Shown: piece after piece, positions 25,186 to 31,862 of the stretch | How positions within the stretch are numbered: position 1 is the stretch's first letter | Layout of the letters: every line of letters begins with the position of its first letter | Origin: Ligilactobacillus pobuzihii E100301 = KCTC 13174 | GTDB lineage: Bacteria; Bacillota; Bacilli; Lactobacillales; Lactobacillaceae | Direction of reading: 5' to 3' | NCBI RefSeq assembly: GCF_000349725.1 | Contig: NZ_KB714692.1 | Coordinates: 815 to 34,728 of the forward strand | DNA length: 33,914 nt | Position numbers and translations under genes: made by a program | Notes under the pieces: generated by a model | Told to the model about the DNA's origin: nothing | The model's database searches: none | The model's input: only the letters and a program-made list of their open reading frames with translations

Positions 25186-25207
25186 ATTTGTTCCTCCTCG
25201 CTTACGT

Positions 25208-25256
25208 ATACTATATATGGTATATCACAACAGAAATTAATACAATATATGGTGTA
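25208..25256 (-). promoter_or_regulatory. Paired NrdR boxes upstream of rtpR
   Basis: ATACTATATATGGTAT (25208-25223) and TACAATATATGGTGTA (25241-25256) match the 16-base NrdR consensus (ACACTATATATTGTGT). Their centres are 33 bases apart, three helical turns, as in known NrdR operators. The rest of the 444-base gap (25186-25629) holds repeat copy B and a terminator; no cobalamin riboswitch was recognised. Confidence 0.85.
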
Positions 25257-25400
25257 AAATGTGAAAACGAGGGAATTTTCTAAAAACACCCGACGCAGGA
25301 TTGGAATCAATTTTTTTTAATTTTTAAAATCTAGTGTTTAGTACAAATAAAAGATATCGCTAAAAAAAGTGGTTAATTGTCAGACTTTTAACTAAAGGTT

Positions 25401-25481
25401 GAATTGACAGTTTTGCTGATAATCTAAACCTTTTCGATTTCGATAAAAATAAGATCATTACCAACTAGCATTACGCGTACA
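25401..25481. repeat. Intergenic repeat, copy B
   Basis: Partner of the repeat at 1-90, same orientation, with the shared tail CTAGCATTACGCGTAC. It lies downstream of the SMR terminator on the minus strand. Confidence 0.5.
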
Positions 25482-25492
25482 CTTCTAATAAA

Positions 25493-25532
25493 AAAGTTGT
25501 CTAAAGCTAATTTTTATGCTTTAAACAACTTT
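25493..25532 (-). terminator. Terminator downstream of the SMR gene
   Basis: AAAGTTGTCTAAAGC pairs with GCTTTAAACAACTTT (one mismatch), followed on the minus strand by TTTTTTATT. It lies about 100 bases beyond the SMR stop codon. Confidence 0.7.
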
Positions 25533-25629
25533 CAAACAATCAGATAATTTTTTAGTTAAAAAATAAATATGTTATAAATTTTGTATTACTTGTGTTTTAA
25601 TAATGTGAACAAATAACCGCAAGTACAAC

Positions 25630-25953
25630 CTACGCATGTTCACCTGTCACTTTAATACCTATGATCCCAATAAATAAGAGAACTATAAAGAACCAAGTGA
25701 TTGGAGAAATATGTTCTTTAAACAAGAACATCCCCGCTAAAATCGAGCCGATCGCACCGATCCCCGTCCATACTGGATAAGCAACACTGAGGTTTAAGTA
25801 TTTGGTAGCTTTTATCAAGAAAACATAACTCAAGATCATCCCAATAACTGTCATAACTGAAAACGACATTTTACTAAAACCATCACTCATTTTCATTGTA
25901 GTAGCCCAAAAAACCTCCAAAAGTCCTGCGATAATTAAGTTAACCCAAGGCAT
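25630..25953 (-). CDS. sugE: SMR-family exporter, SugE/Gdx-type
   Basis: A 107-residue four-helix proton-coupled exporter. The N-terminus MPWVNLIIAGLLEVFWATTMK carries the essential glutamate (E13) of the SMR family, and AYPVWTGIGAIGS in the third helix is the signature of the SugE/Gdx branch, which exports guanidinium rather than broad drug cations. The frame opens earlier (25998), but AGGAAG is spaced for the ATG at 25953, and the family begins M-x-W at this point. A single gene, whereas many SMR exporters come in pairs. A structured leader lies upstream (26004-26100). Guanidinium is inferred from subfamily motifs. Confidence 0.85.
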   Translation of the reverse strand: MPWVNLIIAGLLEVFWATTMKMSDGFSKMSFSVMTVIGMILSYVFLIKATKYLNLSVAYPVWTGIGAIGSILAGMFLFKEHISPITWFFIVLLFIGIIGIKVTGEHA

Positions 25954-26003
25954 CGTATCTTCCTTTCTAGAATAAAAATAACTGAATAAGTCGTGCAAGG
26001 CTT

Positions 26004-26100
26004 AAAAGAGTTATCATTCACTCTTTTGCTGATCTACATACTGAAACGTCAATCTTACTGGGTAAACAGCAAGTATCCCTTGCAGCGTACGTCTAGTATG
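26004..26100 (-). promoter_or_regulatory. Structured 5' leader of the SMR gene, candidate regulatory RNA
   Basis: On the minus strand CATACTAGACGT (from 26100) pairs with ACGTTT-C-AGTATG (to 26037), about 12 base pairs with one bulge and one G-U. The enclosed segment contains GCAAG/CTTGC and TTAC/GTAA hairpins, giving a three-way junction. A perfect 8-base-pair hairpin, AAAAGAGT/ACTCTTTT (26004-26027), follows toward the gene. I do not match it to a known guanidine riboswitch. The remaining gap to 26531 shows a small dyad (TGCTATC/GATAGCA, 26207-26227) and no gene. Confidence 0.4.
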
Positions 26101-26531
26101 AAAATGGCAAATAAGCATCATCCTTTCGAGAAAACATTTTGCGATAGAATTGATTGAAAAGCGAGTTATCAACAAGTGTTGCTGAAAAACACGAATTTAA
26201 TTAACGTGCTATCAACAAACGATAGCATGGAAAATCATTTTAAACTGGGATTAAAAAACCTTCAGATATGATTAAATGAAGTGCTATTAAAAGAATAATA
26301 GCTATACAATATTATGAGAGGAATATTGAATGTTATGATATATTTCAAGAATTGAAAAACTAATTGGTTGTGCGCAATCAATCTACACTTTACATGATAT
26401 ACTTTTTGTTTACGCTTTGTCAAAGAATTGAACCGGTATCATCATTGTCATGCCCCTATCCATTATAAAAAGCCGGCACACAATTTGATATCGTATGTCG
26501 ACTCCTAACTCATATTTTATTATTAAGAAAA

Positions 26532-26846
26532 TTACAAAAACGTCCCCAAACTTTCACCATACTCTAAAAGATCTTGCAACCATCTTTTATCGATATCGTC
26601 AAAATCTTCCAGTTTCTTATTAAAACCGACACAACACAACGCTTGATCTACCAATGGGTAATTTTTCGCAGCAAGAGCCAATAATTGTTTGTAGCGTGCG
26701 ATATCCTTTTTAGCTTGTCTAGGATCAACCAAACCATTAAGCGTTCGGTTCATCTGCAAAACTCGGATTCGTAACCGTACCCCAGCCAGTTCCTGCAAAA
26801 ATTCATTGAAAAACCACCTTAAAAAAGACAAGGCATTTTCACACAT
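26532..26846 (-). CDS. Small helical protein of unknown function
   Basis: A 104-residue hydrophilic protein, not recognised. It has an N-terminal amphipathic stretch (LSFLRWFFNEFLQEL), a basic middle (VRLRIRVLQMNRTLNG, then QAKKDIARYKQLLAL), a CC pair (ALCCVGF) and an acidic end (LEDFDDIDKRWLQDLLEYG). It appears all-helical, without a signal peptide. The size and helical character recall bacteriocin immunity proteins, but I see no diagnostic motif and no bacteriocin gene beside it. ATG at 26846 is preceded by AGGAGG eight bases upstream, so it is a genuine gene. The 282 bases upstream are AT-rich with no other gene seen. Confidence 0.7.
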   Translation of the reverse strand: MCENALSFLRWFFNEFLQELAGVRLRIRVLQMNRTLNGLVDPRQAKKDIARYKQLLALAAKNYPLVDQALCCVGFNKKLEDFDDIDKRWLQDLLEYGESLGTFL

Positions 26847-27128
26847 GATTTTATCCTCCTCTGTAAAAAAAACATGTAATGAATATTCACACCAACTTGT
26901 GAACTTATTAACAATTCCAACTTAAGTATAATACAAAGCAGTAATTTTTCAAAGGAATCATCTTAAAATTAACATAATTGTTTTACTTTTTTAGTTGTCA
27001 CCAGCTATATTTTCGTTTATGAAATCAACTATTTTGAATACATTTAAACAATTAACAACATGGCATTATACTTTTCGACTAATATTATAATAACTATACC
27101 TTTTTCCAAGTGTTAAAAAAATTCTTCA

Positions 27129-27413
27129 TTAAAAAATATTTTTCAGCATCAAAAAAGTAATGAATCCACCGATCCCCACTAATAATAAGCCAACGATAAA
27201 TGAAATAACATTTGCCAAATACTTCAAATGTATCTTTTTACCCAACCAGTTTAAAAATCCTAATACTATAACAAGTAAGTCAAAGTATTCCAACCAACTG
27301 ATCTGATCAGCAATCGTTTCATTTCTTTTCCGATTAGTGGAAAATGCCAAGTAAATGAATGCACCACCCAAAATAAGTAATAAAACACCGACTAATAGAA
27401 TTATGTACTTCAT
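27129..27413 (-). CDS. Small membrane protein of unknown function
   Basis: A 94-residue protein with three predicted membrane helices: residues 3-25 (IILLVGVLLLILGGAFIYLAF), about 43-58 and 68-92 (VISFIVGLLLVGIGGFITFLML). A charged loop, STNRKRNETIADQISW, separates the first two. Glycine-rich helices of the LLxLGG type are common in small accessory membrane proteins; I cannot assign a family. GGAG lies eight bases before the ATG. Transcribed toward the unknown gene at 26532 but 280 bases apart, so probably independent. Confidence 0.7.
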   Translation of the reverse strand: MKYIILLVGVLLLILGGAFIYLAFSTNRKRNETIADQISWLEYFDLLVIVLGFLNWLGKKIHLKYLANVISFIVGLLLVGIGGFITFLMLKNIF

Positions 27414-27483
27414 TTGTCCAACTCCAAAACTAGTTTTTAATTGTTGTCAGTGTAACACATGAAAAATTTGTGCCAAAAAATAA

Positions 27484-27694
27484 GAGAGTGGGACGAAAGT
27501 CGTTTTGAAGCCGGTGTGTAATGTCGTTTACGTCATTTTTGGCCGTAGCAAGGCGCAGGACAGGAATGGTGTAAATGTCATTACATTGAGGATTCAGACT
27601 TTTAAAACACGTTTATGCCATAAAAATTACAAGCGATAATTTGATTATTTTTAGTGAAAGAAGAGACTGGGACATTGTTTTGTCCCAGTCTCTA
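27484..27694 (+). repeat. Structured intergenic repeat, copy R3 (most complete)
   Basis: About 210 bases, beginning GAGAGTGGGACGAAAGTCG and ending in a long palindrome, AGAGACTGGGACATTG joined to its complement. It is very similar to R1 throughout. The shared ends (GGGACRAAA) are inverted with respect to each other, so the element as a whole is flanked by inverted repeats, and the final hairpin can act as a terminator. It fills most of the 356-base gap between 27413 and 27770. Confidence 0.75.
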
Positions 27695-27769
27695 GTATCA
27701 AATGCAAGCTAAAACAATCAGCTTTTACTTTAGTTTATTCACTTCAATTGTTACGACTAGAAAATAACA

Positions 27770-28534
27770 TCAATATGTGGTCCATCCACCATCAACTGGC
27801 ACGATCACTCCGTTAACAAAATCCGCATCATCAGAAACTAAGAATAAGGCTGTCTTAGCGATCGAAGATGAAGAACCCATTCCAGGCATTAATCCCATGC
27901 CGGCCTTTTGTCTTTCCATCCCAAATTCACTAGCATTTTTGATAGATTCGCCAATGTTTGTACTAATTCCACCTGGTGCGATCGCATTGGTTCGAATTCC
28001 ATTTTTTTCATACATGAAGGCCGTGTTCTTGGTCAAACCGACCACAGCATGCTTAGCTGCAGTATAAGCTGCACCTGCACGGCCACCATTTGTCCCACCA
28101 ACTGAAGCGGTATTCAAAATAACCCCCTTCTTTTTCGGTAAAAATTCTTTAACAGCCTCTCGTGTGGCGTACATCACACTATCGACATTGACAGCAAAAG
28201 CACGTTCCCAAGTTTCGTTAGTCATTTCGCCTACTGGTGAAAAATCATCCATGATCCCAGCATTATTAACAACGATATCGACTTGACCAAATTTATCCTT
28301 AGCTGTTTTGAAAACTTTCTTGATATCAGCCAAGCATGAAACATCGGTTTTAATAGCTATGGCCTGACCGCCATTTGTTTTAATTTTTTCAGCAACTTCA
28401 TTCGCACGTTCAATATTGATATCTGCACCAACGATACTAGCACCTTCGGCAGCAAATAATGTTGCCATTTCGGCACCCATACCTGAACCTGAACCCGTAA
28501 TGATCGCAACTTTGTTTGCTAATTTTTTACCCAT
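27770..28534 (-). CDS. Short-chain dehydrogenase/reductase
   Basis: A 254-residue classical SDR acting on an unknown alcohol or ketone with NAD(P). The cofactor motif is TGSGSGMG (residues 14-21) with an Asp after strand two (GADIN), favouring NAD. NNAG, the catalytic Ser in NTASVGG, and YTAAK follow in order, and the C-terminus VNGVIVPVDGGWTTY is typical. ATG with AGGAGG eight bases upstream. It is followed downstream by repeat R3, which probably terminates it; the NAD(P)-binding gene upstream has its own terminator. Confidence 0.92.
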   Translation of the reverse strand: MGKKLANKVAIITGSGSGMGAEMATLFAAEGASIVGADINIERANEVAEKIKTNGGQAIAIKTDVSCLADIKKVFKTAKDKFGQVDIVVNNAGIMDDFSPVGEMTNETWERAFAVNVDSVMYATREAVKEFLPKKKGVILNTASVGGTNGGRAGAAYTAAKHAVVGLTKNTAFMYEKNGIRTNAIAPGGISTNIGESIKNASEFGMERQKAGMGLMPGMGSSSSIAKTALFLVSDDADFVNGVIVPVDGGWTTY

Positions 28535-28614
28535 CAGCGTTTCCTCCTTGTTAATAAATTCACATTTATATTATAAACGAAATTTTCTAAAAGTTCTAGC
28601 CTTTTTAAAGCGGG

Positions 28615-28649
28615 AACAAAAAACAGCCGCCACCTTTAGCACGACTGTT
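28615..28649 (-). terminator. Terminator of the NAD(P)-binding protein gene
   Basis: AACAGCCG (28622-28629) pairs with CGACTGTT (28642-28649) with one G-U; on the minus strand it is followed by TTTTTTG. Confidence 0.7.
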
Positions 28650-28668
28650 GTTATTTGATTGATTCAAT

Positions 28669-29316
28669 TTATTTTTGATACCATTCAGGCTTATCACCAT
28701 TAGTATTAGGTTTATTAACACCCAAGGATTCATGCACATGTTTTGTTGGTTGTTCCACTAGTTTGGCAACCAGTTCACCGATGCTCTTACGTGAAACTTC
28801 TGTCCCCTTAAAGGGTTCACCTTTCTGGGTGAATTCATAACTGACTTCGTCTTTATCCGATAGCCAGGCTGGACGTAATACCGTATAGTTCAAATCACTA
28901 TTTTCAATAGCCTTAACAGCTGCGGCATAAGTTGGCAGATAAGTAGCACCTAACATTTGGTTATTCCATTCACCAAATTTACCGGGAACTTCGTCATAAA
29001 TACCGATCGATGAGATCCAGATCAAGCGCTTGATACCTACCTGGTCCATTGTTTTCACGATCGTTTTAGCTTGTTGTTCAATATCTTCCCCAGCTAAATT
29101 AGCGTACACAATATCTTGTCCCTGTAGTGCAGCAGCTAAAGTTGCTTCGTCTAAAACATCCCCTTGAATGATCGTCCCACGTTTAGCTTCTTCTGTGCTT
29201 AACTTTTCTGGGTGACGCAAGTATAGTTTCAAGTTAACGTCATCTTGCATAGCAAGATATTCTTCAGCAAACTTAGCGATGTTGCCTGCAGCTCCTAATA
29301 CTATTACGTTCTTCAT
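28669..29316 (-). CDS. NAD(P)H-binding Rossmann protein (NmrA/SDR-a5-like)
   Basis: A 215-residue atypical SDR. The N-terminus MKNVIVLGAAGNIAKFAEEY is a Rossmann GxxGxxG-type motif; LRHPEKL marks the second strand, GDVLDEATLAAALQGQDIVYANLAG the third and fourth, and WISSIGIYDEVPG and VLRPAWLSD the substrate side. No YxxxK catalytic pair is evident (the region has TYAAAVKAIENS). Such proteins act as flavin/quinone reductases or NAD(P) sensors. The frame opens at 29334, but AAAGGGGA is spaced for the ATG at 29316. Monocistronic; the 300 bases upstream show no gene, only the gldA terminator. Confidence 0.85.
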   Translation of the reverse strand: MKNVIVLGAAGNIAKFAEEYLAMQDDVNLKLYLRHPEKLSTEEAKRGTIIQGDVLDEATLAAALQGQDIVYANLAGEDIEQQAKTIVKTMDQVGIKRLIWISSIGIYDEVPGKFGEWNNQMLGATYLPTYAAAVKAIENSDLNYTVLRPAWLSDKDEVSYEFTQKGEPFKGTEVSRKSIGELVAKLVEQPTKHVHESLGVNKPNTNGDKPEWYQK

Positions 29317-29563
29317 AAAAAAATCCCCTTTCACTGATTATTTTAGTAGTTGTCGCAAAAAACTAAAAGAATTTGCAATTATCATTTACAAATCTAACCT
29401 GAACGAAAAATGCAGCGCCTTTTTGAATAAGTCACTACCATTTACTAACTTTTGCGTATACATTCTTTGAGAAAGCGAGATCCTTTGACAATTTGTGTCA
29501 CTTTTTTTAAACCCACAACATATTTTCCTAAAAGACGCCCCGTTTTTATCAAGCTAATAGCGC

Positions 29564-29599
29564 AAAAAAAGGAAAGCAGCCGTTTCGCTACTCTCCTTT
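29564..29599 (-). terminator. Terminator of gldA
   Basis: AAAGGAAAGCAGC (29568-29580) pairs with GCTACTCTCCTTT (29587-29599) with two G-U pairs; on the minus strand it is followed by seven T. Confidence 0.85.
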
Positions 29600-29616
29600 C
29601 TGTCATGTTAAGACCT

Positions 29617-30714
29617 TTATTTAAAGTTAGTAGTAACATATTTATCGACTGCCACGATTGCATTAGCAACATCTTCAGCCGAAACTTCAAATGGCATTTG
29701 ATGGATAGTCTCAGATGGGATCGTTGCTTGTTTTCCGACCTTCAACAGTTCATCATAAGTGACTCCACTTAACTTGAGATCAGCTAAGGTCGTTGGTAAG
29801 CCTAATGACTTATTAAATTTAATGTATTTATCCAACTGCTCAGCTGGTACGTTATCTAACATCAATTCGCATAAATAACCATAAGCAACTTTTTCACCAT
29901 GCATCAAAGTTTCACTTTCACCAGAAAGGGCCGTAAACCCATCATAGATCGCATGGGCAGCTGCCAAACCAGAACTTTCGAATCCTAGCCCACTTAATAA
30001 AGTGTTTGCTTCGACTACTGCTTCTAGCGATGAAGTAACTACGCGACCTTCAACCGCCGCAACTGCCTCATGAGCGTGTGCAAACAAATTATCCGCACAA
30101 GTTTGCGCAATTGCTAATGATGCCAGTGTCGGATCATGACCCAACATTGATTGGTTGTATCCCCGTGCTACGTCTTGAGCTTCGATATTAGTAGCCATGG
30201 CATCACCGATCCCAGCAATCAAGTTTCTGACTGGTGCGTTAGCGACAACTTTCGTATCGATCAGTACTAGATCAGGGTTTTTGCCATAGAAAGCATATTT
30301 TTCAAAATTACCTTCTGGTGTATATAAAACCGATAGTGCCGAGCATGGAGCATCCGTCGAAGCAACTGATGGCAAAATAGCAACTGGGATATTTAATTGG
30401 TGTGCCACGTTCTTAACAGTATCAAGTGTTTTACCACCACCAAGACCAATAATAAAGTCATTATTTTCGTTTTTAGCGATCTCAACGATCCGGCTAATTT
30501 CTTCTTCTGAAGCTTCGCCACCAAACTCAACGTGTGTTACAGCAAATTCTTCTTTTTCTAGTGTTGCATTGAGCTGTTCGCCCGCAATATTCCACACAGT
30601 CTTATCACATAGTAAAACCGGCTTAGTTCCAAGACTACTCAAATATTTGCCAGCTTCATCAAAAACACCACTACCCTGAATATAATGAGCTGGGCTTGCA
30701 AACTCTTTTACCAT
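29617..30714 (-). CDS. gldA: Glycerol dehydrogenase (NAD, zinc, Fe-ADH family)
   Basis: Oxidises glycerol to dihydroxyacetone with NAD, or in reverse reduces hydroxyacetone to 1,2-propanediol. The protein has 365 residues, as usual for GldA. NAD motif GLGGGKTLDT is near residue 95, and zinc ligands are visible: the Asp in GIGDAMATNIEA, the His in AAAHAIYDGF and the His in LMHGEKVAYG. PSVASTDAPCSALSV is a further GldA hallmark. ATG with GGAGG upstream. It is divergent from a glycyl-radical activase and a YbiW-like glycyl radical enzyme, a linkage that suggests it reduces or oxidises a three-carbon product of that pathway. The promoter region carries a catabolite-control-like site. Confidence 0.95.
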   Translation of the reverse strand: MVKEFASPAHYIQGSGVFDEAGKYLSSLGTKPVLLCDKTVWNIAGEQLNATLEKEEFAVTHVEFGGEASEEEISRIVEIAKNENNDFIIGLGGGKTLDTVKNVAHQLNIPVAILPSVASTDAPCSALSVLYTPEGNFEKYAFYGKNPDLVLIDTKVVANAPVRNLIAGIGDAMATNIEAQDVARGYNQSMLGHDPTLASLAIAQTCADNLFAHAHEAVAAVEGRVVTSSLEAVVEANTLLSGLGFESSGLAAAHAIYDGFTALSGESETLMHGEKVAYGYLCELMLDNVPAEQLDKYIKFNKSLGLPTTLADLKLSGVTYDELLKVGKQATIPSETIHQMPFEVSAEDVANAIVAVDKYVTTNFK

Positions 30715-30767
30715 AAGAAATCCTCCATTTCCTTGATTGCCTAATTGTTACCCTTTTCACTTTGATG

Positions 30768-30803
30768 GTAATAGAATCCGCAAGATACTGTCAAGCGTTT
30801 GCA
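30768..30803 (-). promoter_or_regulatory. gldA promoter with a cre-like site
   Basis: On the minus strand TTGACA (30789-30794) is followed by TATTAC (30768-30773) after 15 bases. Overlapping the -35, TGTCAAGCGTTTGCA (30789-30803) resembles the CcpA cre consensus TGWAANCGNTNWCA with one extra base and one mismatch. On the plus strand TATACT at 30931-30936 is a likely -10 for the activase gene, without a good -35. Confidence 0.35.
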
Positions 30804-30970
30804 TCTTTAACCAACATATTTTTGCTAAATGCTAATGATCCTAAACAATCGATAGCAAAATACAAACTATAACTATTATTGCTTTTTGCTTCTTTTATAA
30901 CATTAACTGGTTTCGTTCGTAATTATGTGATATACTTCATTTGCAAAAAACAATTAAGGAGGCGCCAGGA

Positions 30971-31789
30971 ATGCCAACTAAACGAAGAGTAAAACGACGT
31001 TCCAAAAATACAGACAAAGGACTACTTTTTAATATTCAAAAATTCAGTTTAAATGATGGTCCTGGCATCCGCACAGTAGTCTTTTTTAAAGGCTGTCCGT
31101 TGAAATATGCATGGTGTGCTAATCCTGAATCGCAAAAACGCCGACCAGAGAAAATGTACGATGAAACTAAGGAATGTAACATCATGATCGGTGAATACAA
31201 AACTGTCGATGAGATAATGCATGTTATCATGCAAGATTATGATTTTTACCAAGAGTCTGGAGGTGGGGTAACTTTTTCTGGGGGTGAGGTCTTATTTCAA
31301 GCACCGTTTGCCATCAAGTTAGCTCAAGCTATCAAAGAAAGAGGGATCCATTTAGCGTGTGAAACAACCGGTTATGCTAAGCCGGAAGTATTCAACGAAT
31401 TCTATCCCTATATGGACCTGATTTATTTCGATTGTAAGCAATGGGATCCTGCCTTGCACCGCCAAGGAACAGGTGGTACCAATGAAATGATCCTAAAAAA
31501 TATGCAGACTGTGATCGACTCTGGAAAAAAATATTGCATTCGGATCCCCGTGATCCCCGGATTTAATTACACAAATAATGATGCCATACACTTTGGTGAA
31601 TTGTTTCAAAAAATGGGTGTGAAAAGAGTCGAATTACTACCTTTCCACCAATTTGGTTTGAAAAAATATACTGATTTAAATCGTGATTATGAATTAAAAG
31701 ATGTCGCACAGTTACATACTGATGACTTGTTAGACTACAAAACGGTCTTACAACAAGCGGGTATCGACGCCCAGATCAATGGCTGGTAA
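30971..31789 (+). CDS. Glycyl radical enzyme activase (radical SAM), altered cluster motif
   Basis: A 272-residue protein of the PflA/YbiY activase family, which uses a 4Fe-4S cluster and SAM to install the glycyl radical on a partner enzyme. NIQKFSLNDGPGIRTVVFFKGC, WCANPESQ, SGGGVTFSGGEVLFQ, CETTGYA, YFDCKQWD and RIPVIPGFN are all family marks. The cluster motif CxxxCxxC, however, reads C42-PLK-Y46-AW-C49: the middle cysteine is tyrosine (TAT at 31106-31108, one base from TGT). The usual ferredoxin insert with two further clusters between NPESQ and the SGGG motif is also missing, replaced by a short segment with one cysteine. ATG 30971 follows AAGGAGG; the frame opens at 30941. Its target is the enzyme encoded 73 bases downstream. 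Either impaired or divergent. Confidence 0.85.
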   Translation: MPTKRRVKRRSKNTDKGLLFNIQKFSLNDGPGIRTVVFFKGCPLKYAWCANPESQKRRPEKMYDETKECNIMIGEYKTVDEIMHVIMQDYDFYQESGGGVTFSGGEVLFQAPFAIKLAQAIKERGIHLACETTGYAKPEVFNEFYPYMDLIYFDCKQWDPALHRQGTGGTNEMILKNMQTVIDSGKKYCIRIPVIPGFNYTNNDAIHFGELFQKMGVKRVELLPFHQFGLKKYTDLNRDYELKDVAQLHTDDLLDYKTVLQQAGIDAQINGW

Positions 31790-31862
31790 CTTAAATTATT
31801 TAATGTGAAATTTAACACAAAATTAGTTATGAAACACTATCAATTCTAAGGAGATCATATCT

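Noticed and set aside
25257-25629. Cobalamin riboswitch upstream of the B12 operon
   Set aside because: No B12-box or GCCACTG-like core was seen; the region holds NrdR boxes, a repeat and a terminator.
26037-26100. Known guanidine riboswitch (class I, II or III)
   Set aside because: Tandem ACGR hairpins and the ykkC core were not found; kept only as an unnamed structured leader.
26532-26846. Bacteriocin immunity protein
   Set aside because: Only size and helical character fit; no family motif and no bacteriocin gene next to it.
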